Assembly (NCBI RefSeq): GCF_963675165.1
Contig: NC_087380.1
Location: 142,001 to 206,000, forward strand
Length of the DNA: 64,000 bases
DNA from: Halichondria panicea
Lineage: Eukaryota > Porifera > Demospongiae > Suberitida > Halichondriidae
Direction of reading: 5' to 3'
Positions 8,999 to 20,900 of the stretch are shown here, one piece after another; within the stretch, counting starts at the first letter, position 1, and each line of letters begins with the position of its first letter. The translations under genes and the position numbers were made by a program. The notes below the pieces were generated by a model. That model had not been told where the DNA came from, searched no databases, and was given only the letters and a program-made list of their open reading frames with translations.

Positions 8999-11900
8999 GT
9001 ATGACCGTATATATCAGTATTGTTCAGTTTGTATGCCATCGCAAAACCAGGACGGTATAATTATTACAGGAAACCCAGATCATATACATAATTATACCAC
9101 TACGGACATTGTGATATGAATGCGTCGTTTTACGTGTGTAAAACCTCTAACCACATTAAACAGTGTGGATAATTGCATCATACATGTAAATAAGGGAGAG
9201 ACAGGGATTTGAAACAGAAGTGGTGCACCTACATGACGTTCTACACAGAGGCCTCGAAACTATCCTATTTTTCCGGGTAATTCGCTCGAATAAGAAAGTT
9301 GTGTTTCCTTGAGATATCGTTTTTTTCAGCAATTTATAACACTCATATTTGTAATACACACCCAGTGAAAGATATGTGCTATTTTAGGGTATTTTATTAC
9401 TAAAGTGTGTTTATTAGTGTAAGCGTGCTTGTTTATCTGAGGGTACTTCCGTTTCCTGTGATTGCATGCATTGCGCAAACTATATACACAAAAAATGTGT
9501 ATAATCCAAGTCTGTGGCGTTTATGATTATTCAATAAATATTAATTTTGTGTGGCGCTTTAGTCATTTGAATATAGACCAGATCTGTTAAAATTTTGCCT
9601 CAGTACGTTGGCAATGATAATAATTGTTATTGGTTTAATTATATGCAGTTTGGTTCACCCTGGGATCAACCACCATCACTACTAACAATACTGAGATCCC
9701 CATCACTACCATTGGAGAGGATGCTGATAGTAGTCTCCCTTCTCTCTTCTGTCGTACTGACGGTGTCTGCTGTAGAAGTGGCATAGAGAACGGTGGTAAT
9801 GGACCACTGGGACAGTGGACGTTTCCTGATGGGAGGGTGATACTGGGCAATGGTGCCTCAACGATGGCTGGAGATGAGTTCTACATTAACAGGAATGGCC
9901 CTCAGCTCATCAGACTAGGCCGTAGAGAGAATGTCAACCCCCTCACTCCAACCGGGTCCTACTGTTGTACTGTACCAACCAGTGGAGGAGAGATGACCCT
10001 CTGTGCTAACCTGGGTGAGTGGATTGTTTTGGTGGGTAAAGGAAACATACACTGTTGATTGATGTATGCCTATACTATAATTTTCAGTTTCAGACCAATT
10101 AATTATAAGTGGTTAGCTATTATAGCTATAAGCACCAAATTACCCTACCCAACAATTTACATGTACCGTGATTAAACACCCTCCTTGAATAAATGCCCAT
10201 CTCGTTTAAACGTCCAGGGTAAAAGCTCTGTCTTTGTCAATAAACGCCCATCTTAAATAATCGCCCATATACGGGGCGTGGCACTGTGGGTAGAGCTGAA
10301 ATAGCACATGGAACCCATGGCAGCATAGAATAATAATACTTTTTATGATGCATCGATGGCAGAGAGAGAGAGATACCGACACAGAGGGCACTCTTATGAC
10401 TTAAATTTAAGCTGAGAAATAGATTTAAGCTGAGACAGCAGCCCAAGAAGAGCACAATAACTGCTGCTGTGCAAGAGTTTTGGAGTAGACATAACAATAA
10501 ACGCCCTCCTGGATTAAACGCCCCCTCTAAAGACTTCGATCTGAAATAAACGCCCGGGCGTTTAATCAAGTAAATACAGTATATACATGCATGCATGTGC
10601 ATTGTAATTTCACAGCCCAGAAAATAGTATTATACATGTAGGCACACAACACTTTATTGAGATGTTTTGTGTTCTCCAGTTCTGTGCCCCTCCCTCACAC
10701 CACTGATGGATGGAGTGATCTCCTACTCTGACCCAACACTGGGTAGGGACACTGTGGCCACTCACACCTGTGAGGCTGGGTCTGCCCTCACTACTGACCT
10801 CAGTACCAGGACCTGTGGAGTGACTAGTAATGTGGGTGTCTGGTCCGGGTCACCTCTGGTGTGTGCAGGTATGGGACCTCCTCACACATACAGTATCAAC
10901 CATTCTCATTATCTCACAGGGAGTGCCTGTCCAGACCTCACTGATCTACAGAATGGAGTGATCAGCTACAACACTGTATCAGCTAATAGCTACAGACGAG
11001 TTACTACTGTGGCCACCTACTCTTGTGACACTGGCTTTGAACTAACTGGTACCTCAATGAGGACGTGTAATGCTGGTGTTTGGGATGGCAGTGAACCAAC
11101 TTGTACAAGTGAGGATTGTTAAATTGTATACTGTGTCAATCTCTTGTGTGTTTTTTTCTCCAGCCACCCTCGCCACCTGCTCTGACTTGACTGCTCCAAC
11201 CAATGGAATGATAGCCTATGATATGGAGAGCATGAACGCTAGACCATTGAACACTGTGGCCACCTACACCTGTATCACTGGATACATGGTGACTGGTGAT
11301 ATGACTAGGACTTGTGAGGGTGGTGGAGTGTGGAGTGGGACTGATCCAACTTGTGAATGTGACTCCATTCAGTGGATAGTGAATGTAACATTATACTATT
11401 ATTTTGTTGCAGTACCGGCTTGTCCAGACCTCACCCTCCCAGCCAATGGAGGGATCACTTACAACCCAACCACCACCCCCAGAGCTGATGGCTCCACGGC
11501 TACCTACACCTGTACCACTGGCTACCAGATGACTGGACTGATGGTGAGGATGTGTAGTGTCAGTGGATGGAGCACTGGAGATGACCCTGTCTGTACTGGT
11601 GAGGGGATGAGTGTATATGTGCTGACAGTGTGTTGATTGTAAGACCCCCCACAGCCATCTGTCCTGCCCTCATCCTCTCCAATGGAATGATCAGCTTCGA
11701 TCCAGCTACCTCCATCATACTAGAGGGAACAGTGGCTACACACAGCTGTGACACTGGGTACCAACTGTCCTCATCCCCATCTACTAGGACCTGTCAGTCT
11801 GACACAACATGGAGTGGAGATGACATCACTTGTCAACGTAATTCTCTAGTTACATGTGCAAGATCTATATGGTGTTTATTAACATCCTTCCAGTTGTTGA

Positions 11901-14900
11901 CTGTGGTTCCCTGGACGACCCCACCAATGGAGCAGTGGACACATTCTCTGGAACCACCTTCATGATGACTGCTACCTACACCTGTAACACTGGGTACAAT
12001 ATTGTTGGTGATATGACTAGAACATGTCAGGACGCTATGTTGTGGAGTGGAGCTGCACCAACTTGTGATAGTGAGATAATTATAAAATGATCCCCATATC
12101 TGACATCCTCCACAGCCCCGTGTCCTCGTGAGCTCCTCTCCAATGGAATGGTGGCCTACTCCACTTCTACTGACCCTCCACCAATTGGAGCAATGGCCAC
12201 TTACTTTTGTGACACTGGCTATGAACTGAGTGGTGCTAGTACGAGGAATTGTGTGGCTGTCAGTGGATGGAGTACATCTCTACCTGTTTGCAATCGTTAG
12301 TTGAACTAACACATGTACTTAACATTACTGTGTGTTCAGAATACCGATTACAATAATATGTGTTCACGTGAGATGCAAAATTTGCGTTTACAAAGGCAGA
12401 GCAGTTAACGAGATAATCAAAATTGGGATAAACTCCCACGCAGCGGTATTTCACATGCAAAGTTATTGGTGGGTGTGGTTTCCTGGCATTGAACCGCAAA
12501 AATGTCTTCTGAGGGCTCTCGAGCCAAATAGCGAACATTTGCTGCTATGCTGTATAATAAATAGCTTAGCATCATTATATATGGATGCAACGTTAGTGCC
12601 CATTTTCACCTATATTCTCGGCATGGATGATAATTAACCACTCCTTCTGTATCCTCTTCTCAGTTCTATGCCTTGATCTCACCATCAACAACGGAGGCAT
12701 AGTCTACAATATTGGATCACCTGACAACAGACCAGTGAATACTACTGCTACTCACGCTTGTGACGCTAGCCTCAGCCTGGTTGGAGAGGCTGTGAGGACG
12801 TGTGGAAGTACTGGAGAGTGGAGTGGGTCACCTCCAATCTGTGTTGGTATGTTCATGCATTACTAAATAGATTGCTTTCTATTAATGTCACTTATTCCAA
12901 CCTGTAGTGGCTTGCATGGACCTGGTTGAACCAGTCACTGGAAGTGTTGTGTATGATATGGGGTCCAAAGATAGCAGACCAGTGGGTACCATGGCAACGT
13001 ACACTTGTTCCACTGGCTACATGGTGGTTGGTAATATGACCTGTCAAATTGATAGAACCTGGAGTGACAGTGCCACTTGTGAATGTGAGTGTGTTAATCG
13101 TTGGTTGAATTGTGTACGTGTGAGTGACATTCTCCACAGTGGTTTGTCCGGACCTTGCTAAGCCAGACAATGGCAATATAGTGTACAGTGACACCATTCC
13201 CAGAGGTGTTGACTCAATGGCTACCTACTCCTGCACTACTGCTGGCTATCAGCTGGTGGGGATAACAGAGAGGATGTGTACTGCCAGTGGATGGAGCACT
13301 GGGACTGATCCAACCTGCATAGGTATGTACATGTACACACTGATGCTTCATTCCATGTACTCCTAACTCCCACAGCACTGATGGTGGACTCTCTGGCAGT
13401 TCTTGGAACACCATCTCCAGGACTGAGCTATTCTCTCACTTGTACTGTCACTGTGATGGGATCATCTGCCACGCCCACCTTCCAATGGTCCCAGGATGGG
13501 AGTGTGATCACTGTGGGGGGTACTAGGAACATTGTGGGGGGTGAAGAGACCACCTCCCCCTACACCAACACTCTCACCTTCAGTCCAATACAACAATCAC
13601 ACCAGGGGGCCTACATATGTCAGGTTACCGTGGATACAGTCACTGCTAGCAGCCCCTCCACTGATGTCACTGTGGGAGGTAAGGATGATATCTACTCTAG
13701 TAATGTATTATACTGTCCACCCACTAGTACCCACTCTAATGGCCACCCTAACACTGGCCCCCTCTCCAATGGCTGGTCAGAGCTACTCCCTCGCATGTAC
13801 CCTGACTAGAGGGGATTCTCTGAATCCAACCATCACCTACCAGTTCACTCAAGACAATCCCGGACAGACTAGGATTAGAGCAACACAAGCCAATCCCATA
13901 CTGACCTTTGAGACCCTGGTATTGTCTGACAGTGGACAGTACAGCTGCCAGGCAACCGTCACCTCCCCCCATCTCAACACTCCCCAGGAAGTGGATAGTG
14001 GATCACAAAGCCTCACCATTCAGAGTGAGTGTGTTAGATTGTCAGTATAGTGTTCTATTGTGTTCTCATTCCCCAATCCAGTTCTCACTCCGAGTGTCTC
14101 TATTCTGGATCCTGGTAATCTGTTTGCCACCACCTCCCCCACTCTTGTGTGTAGTGTGAGTGTGGACTCATCAGTGGTGGATGTGCCAGTGACTGCCAGT
14201 GTGGAGTGGGATGGCCCCAGAGGAATAGGGTTCTTCTCAGTCAGTGGACCTCTATCAGGAGGATCTACCACTCTCTCTGTTCCCCTCACCAATACTGTGA
14301 CAGGAGACAGTGGTGACTACATATGCAGAGCTAGTGTGAGTACAACAACGGCCTACCCTCAAGTAAGCCCCAGTAGTGAGGGATCTGACAGCAGGAGCAT
14401 CACTGTCTGTGAGTTACTATCCATTGCTTGTGAGATAGTGTTAACGTTAGTGATATCATTGTCCCCCAGATGGTGTCCCCTCTGCCCCCAGTGTGACTGT
14501 GACTGGTAGTACCACCACCACCCTCACCTTCTCATGGACACAACCACCAAATGAACTGGTTACTAGATACACCCTCGACCTCGACTATCGTGGAGACTGC
14601 CCTGAGCATATCTCTATCATTTCTCAAGAAAGGCTCAATGGAGATGTACCAACATTTACTTTTGGTAGTATATTTCGACTACAAGAGTTCAGTGACTACC
14701 AGTTGACCATCACTGGGACCAATGGAGCTGGTACCAGTTCACCTGTGTTGGAGACAGCTACTACTTTACCAGCTGCTCCTAATGCCCCTGTACAGAACTT
14801 GAGACTCAACACCTCTAGATCTAGTCCGATCTCCATCACCATCCAATGGGATAGAGTGCCTTGTATTAGCAAGAACAGTGACATCACTGGCTACAGTGTT

Positions 14901-17900
14901 GTCTATACTCCTCCTAATACTGTCAATACTGTCTCTGGAACTGACAGAAGAGAGTTCACATTCTCTGTCTTCCCAAGAACTGATTATACGATAAGAGTTA
15001 TCCCCAACAGTGGCAGTGGATCTGGACCCAGCAGTCAAACCATCACTCATACAACTGACCCTGTGACTGGTATGTGCTTGTGTTCATGTATTGTTATTGT
15101 AATATTGTTATTGCAGATGTGAGTTTCCTTGTTAATGGAGAGCTCTTACCTGACAACTCTGTCATCAGACCAGACCAGTTTGGAGAGGACCTGACAGCTC
15201 TTCATTGCCTCACCCCTTATGAAGATTGCTGTAGACTGTCCGACACTGTGGGTCCAATGGGGGCAGGGCGATGGTTGAGTCCTACTGGGGACAATGTTGT
15301 CTCCTCAGAGTCAACTTCCATGCTCTACATGTCACGCAACCCCAGTCGTGTGTCACTCAATAGAGACAGTTCTTTAACACCAGCTGCTGGGATCTACCGC
15401 TGTCTGATTCCAGTGTCAGAGAGCTCTGATCAGACCATCCACATCGGACTCTACCCTGAGGGACAAGGTGAGTAGTAGTCTAACATGTGCCTGTAGTACG
15501 TGTGTGTACTGTGCAGGTGCTCCCACTATACCTGATGAGCTGGTGTTTAGTAGAGGCTCTCTCACTCTGACGTGTGTGTCTAATGGTGGTCCAGCTAGTG
15601 AGGTGGTGTGGACCAGGGATGGAGTTACTGTCTCTACTGGATACACTCTCACACAAACTGTCACCAACACAGCCACTGCTACCTATGAGAATGTCCTGAC
15701 TGCTACTACCATCGCTGATCTGGTGGGTAACTTCACCTGTACGGTCAACAACAGCAGAGGAACCTCCAACACTGGGACTATACGGATAGGTGGTGAGTTG
15801 TAGCTGTTTGTGTATGTATCATTCAGCCCTCCCCCCTGTGCAGGTGTTCGTATCATAGACCCCCCACAGCTGACGGTGGGTCAGTCTGCCACCCTCACTT
15901 GTGAGAGTGATGTGCCTGGCACTATAGAATGGCTGGACTCTGACATGAGTGTACTAGCCACTGGAACAGGATCAGAGCTAGACTACACTATAGACACTGT
16001 CAGTGATGGCATGCATGGATCCACTCTTATCTGTAGAGCCCCTGGGGGGTCAGAGGTCATCAATTTTATTGTAATAGGTGAGTTGGTATGCATTTGAGTA
16101 TGTATGTCTGTACGTTAATTGATGTTATGCACTGTACATGTAATTTGTTTCTACGTAAACACAAGCGTGTAATAATGTTGCCAATTAATCAATTTATTTA
16201 TACAGTGCCTCCTGACATTCTTGACTTCACCATCACTCCTGTTGGTTCCCCCACTGCTGGCTCTGAGTACTCGTTGCTTTGTGAGGTCTCTCTGAGTATC
16301 AGTGGACTAGTCAACACACCCACTGCAGTGTGGACAGCTACTGATAATGACTTCACTGTCATCTCCTCTGGTGATGCCTCCACTCTGACCTTCTCTCCTC
16401 TGAGGACCAGTCATGGTAGAGCTGGCTACACTTGTGTTGGTCAGTTAGTGTCTCCTGCACTTGATCAGGTGATGGAGGATCAGACACAACGTGCTGTCAT
16501 GGTGACAAGTAAGTCAATGAATATCTCAGTCTATTAATAACCTTCTCCCTCCAGTCCCCACCCCTGGAGTCTCGTTGACCACACCCACTTCCTTGACTGC
16601 CGGCACACCCTCTTCTCTCACCTGTACCATCACTGTAGATACAGCTGTGGACTTGAACGTTGTAGTGGATATTGTGTGGGAGATCTCCACTGACAGTGAT
16701 CCCATCACCACTGCCACTGGTAATGTACCAACCTTCACCAACACTCTCACCATCCCTATACTGAGCACTCGCTACACTTGGGTCACTTGTAGGGCTACTG
16801 TGAGAAGATCATTTGCTGATCCCTTTGTGTTGTCCAGCTCTCAAGAATCAGCTTCTGTAGTCTTCACAGTAGAGGGTAAGTGTACACACATGACTGTATA
16901 CATGTAACGACTCCCCCCAACAGTCCCCCCACCCCCTGTGGTGATGATCAGTGTGTCTGGTGACTCTGTGGCAGGCTCCTACCTCTCTCTCCTCTGTACT
17001 GCCACGCCCCCTATCCCACTAGTGACTCCGCCTACTATCTCATGGATACAACAAGACCTAGCTGATACCGTTATTCCAGACACCTCTGACCCCTCAGCTA
17101 GCGTTAGACTGACCTTTAACCCCCTGAGGACCAGTCGTGGTGGTGTGTACGTGTGTGTAGCAGGTTACAATATTCCTGCAGCGAACATAGCATCCAGTGT
17201 ACAGAGCAGTGACTCCACCACCATCAATGTGCAAAGTAGGTCTCTGTCTCATTCCAATGGCTCTTATTGATTCCTATTCCACAGTCCCAAGGCCTGATGC
17301 CAGGTTCACCTTTGACCCCATGATGGATTGCTACACTGTTGGCCTGTTTCTGACCCTGGGTTGTGAGGTCACTCTATCATCAGCTGTTGATACTGTGGTG
17401 AATCTTGACCCCATCTGGCGGAGGGAGGGGGTCGTACTGACCACTGGAGACCAACTCACTGTGGGGGACTTCCCTATGACTAGCGATGACCAGGTGTACA
17501 CTAGTTTGTTGGAGTTCCAACCATTGACAAGAGATTTTATTGGCAATGACACCTTGTATGAGTGTGAGGCCAGTGTAGTGCCTCAGAGTGATACCTTCAT
17601 CACTGGAACCACCACCAACACATCCACCACACTCACTGTGGGAGGTGAGGGAGGGCTGTAACCGTGGTCTATACAGTACAGTGTATTTGTGTGTACATTT
17701 AGTAGACAGCAGTGTATAGTATGTGTACTGTGTGTGTGCTTACATTGTTAATCTGACCTGTTGTAGTTTTAGCATTATGATTTAAATCCACCCCCCCTTG
17801 TTACTATACAGCGGCTAATTTTGCTGCCTCGATCAGCTCTAACTCCACAGTGCTAGCTGGCTCTGAGCACACTCTAATGTGTCAAGGAGTGAGAGGAGAT

Positions 17901-20900
17901 GACCAGGCTGATGGTACCACACTGGAGGTGGAGTGGTTCAATCCTGATGGTGTACTCATAACTGGAGAGACTAGTGATGTCATGATAACAGGAGTCACTG
18001 ACATCACTACTGACCCTACCCTCATCAGCTTTCTGATCTTCCCCAGTCTCCAGACATCTCAAGCTGGTCCCTACACGTGTAGAGTCAACCATACTATACC
18101 TGACACCACCATCACTGATCAGAGCATCCTGAGCTCATCAGTGGTCACTGTGCAGAGTAAGCCCCTCTCATTATCCCTGTGTGTGTGACCCCCCCTCCAG
18201 TCAATACCCCTCAAGTGATGATCAGTGCTAGTCGGTCTGCCACACTGTATGAGGGAACTACTGGTCAGGTCCTACGCTGTATGGTTACCCCTGACAACGC
18301 TGGAGTGGACACAACCACTAGTGTGACACGAGATATAACTGGAGGTGTTGACAGAGACACGACTAGTGACACTGTCAGTGATGGTGTGATTATTGTGGAG
18401 GAGGCCATTCAAGTGCTGAGTCTCGGTGACACTGGGACCTACACATGCTCTGCTACTGTGAACTCTGAACCCAACAATATGTACATTATGTCAGCCACCA
18501 ATACAGACACTCTGAGCATAACTGTGGAGGGTACGTTAGTCGTGTGTGTGTGTGTGTGTGTGTGTGCATGTGCGTGTGGTGCGTGTGCGTGTGCGTGTGC
18601 GTGTGCGTGTGCGTGTGCGTGTGTGTTCGCGTGTGTGTTCATGGCTCTATCTACTTGACTGTGCTGTAATGTTCCTCCCTGCAGTCCTCCCAGTCCCTGT
18701 TGTGGAGATATCACCCAGTAGTCCCCTACCAGTGCTGGCTGGGTCCTCCCTCAACCTCACCTGCTCAGTCTCAGTGGAGGACCTTCTCTCTGTGGAGCCA
18801 CTCATACAGTGGACACTGTCTGACCAGTCACTATCTGGGATACTCAATGGCCGCACCAACACACTGACCTTTGACCCCCTCTTCACAACCAACGCCACTC
18901 AGTACACATGTACTGCCACTATCAACATACCTGCAGTGGACATCACTAGTACTGGCAGCAACTCTACTAACCTCACAGTGGACAGTAAGCAGTGTCATAG
19001 CCTCACAGTCCTTTATCCTACCCCCCACAGTCTCCCCTCCCACTGTGAGTGTGTCCTCACCCACCCCAGTCTACCATGGCACTAGCCACACCCTCTCCTG
19101 TAACGCTGGCTATGACACTAGTGTAGTGACGACTGCTGTGACTCTGGACTACTCCTGGACTGGACCCAACCTCATAGCCTCCAGTGATAGTGCTGCTCTC
19201 ACACTCTCACCAGTGGACCTACCAGCACAGAGCAGCGGAGACTACACTTGCACTGTCAGCGTTATCCCAGCAGTCTCAACATTCATCAACCCTGCCACAG
19301 ACTCTGATACTTACAACCTCACTGTACTAGGTGAGTGAATGATGTGGTTTTAGTGGGCTTTCAGTTTCCAATAGCAGCTAGTACAGTAGGTAGCAGTTGT
19401 TAGTGATTTTAATCAGTATAATAATTATTCTTAAGGTACTAATTTGTAATTAACGCTAAATTAAGTATAGTCCATGCAAAAAGTATGAATCTCATTACTT
19501 ATACCAACCACACTTACGTCACCACTAATTGATCTCATTGGTCAACAGCTGTAGGATATATAGAATATTAGCATACAGCCCCAGGCATGCACAGTTTTTC
19601 AAGTTGTTTTTTAGTTTTTTCATTTGTTCAAGAAGTTAGAAAAGAGCCATGCTTGACAGTACTAAGACTCAAAGCGACGGCAGAAACACGGAAGGTGCTC
19701 TCCAACAAGATGGCTAAGCTTCCATGGGTCCATGGGCGCGGTTTAGATACATTTTATCCAAGAAGAACTTGCAACTCCAGTAAGGGACGTCGAATGGTCA
19801 ACGCTTGGACCAAAGAAGCTCTTGAGCATCTGGAGTCAACATGTTGCTCAACTAGCTCTTTGACGGCTGCAAAATCGTGGAGAATTGTTGCTAGGGGGAG
19901 GTCCTTTTATAGTGCTGCGCTCACGTGGTATAAGTCAGATATGCCACACCTACTCGGAGGATATGCACCCCATATATCCTCCTCTTAGGTGTGGTATATC
20001 CTATACAAATTGTAAATGTAAATTGAGAGTATGGCCTTTTTTTCACCATAGAAAAATCTATGTCTATAATAGTGATGCTTTACTTCCTCCCCCCTCTCCC
20101 TCAGCTGCTCCCCCTCCTGATGTGTTGACTGGTGTGCCTGTGAGGGTGGGCCGTTGTGGACAAGTGTCCTCCATCACCTGTACTGCATCTGTCATTGATA
20201 ACTTTGTAGCCACACCCACCTTCATGTGGAGGGGGCCGGGTGGAGACATTGTGGACTCTGACAACATTCTCAACTCTCCCTCTGTGATGACTGGAGGAGA
20301 GTACACTTGTATGGCTTGTGTGAATGTACCACAAGTCAATATCACCAATCTCTGTACCAACTCAACCATCACCATACAGGACACCAGTGAGTTACTTGTT
20401 AGCCATTGACAGGACTATTGTTAGGGAGGGTGGTCCCTCCTATAGAGCTAGGACTATTGTTAGGGAGGGTGGTCCCTCCTATAGAGCTAGTGTTCCAGCT
20501 GTTGCATTGATACCCCTCCTCTCATATACAGCCCCCCAGCCAGTGAGTGATGTGGTGTGTTCCTCCCTCTCTCCCTCCACTCTGAGTGTGAGCTGGTCCC
20601 CTCCAACTGACCCTGTCCTCAGTTATCAGGTGGAGGTCAAACAGTACAGTCTAGAGGGTAGTACAGTGGACACAGTCAGTCTCTCTACTCCATTTGACAG
20701 TGAGAACGTTATCACCACGATCACTGTGGATGGTCTAGGTGAGTACTAGAGAGATTGTTGTGTATTATATTTATAAGCTGTATTTTAAATCGGCTCTGTA
20801 ACTAGAGTTCTGATGTCCAATTTCAACGATTTTATGATTTTTCTGAAACTTTAGAAGGAGCTCTTTCAGATGGTATGCTCAAATCCCAAATTTGAAACAG

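Noticed and set aside
12296-12663. Open frames of about 100 codons on both strands in a 368-bp intron, conserved in genes 2 and 3
   Set aside because: Conservation reflects the very recent duplication; frames overlap splice signals and have no domain.
19587-19988. 133-codon open frame in the insertion of a gene 2 intron
   Set aside because: No recognisable domain, lies in an inserted non-coding segment absent from genes 1 and 3, and runs into a hairpin.
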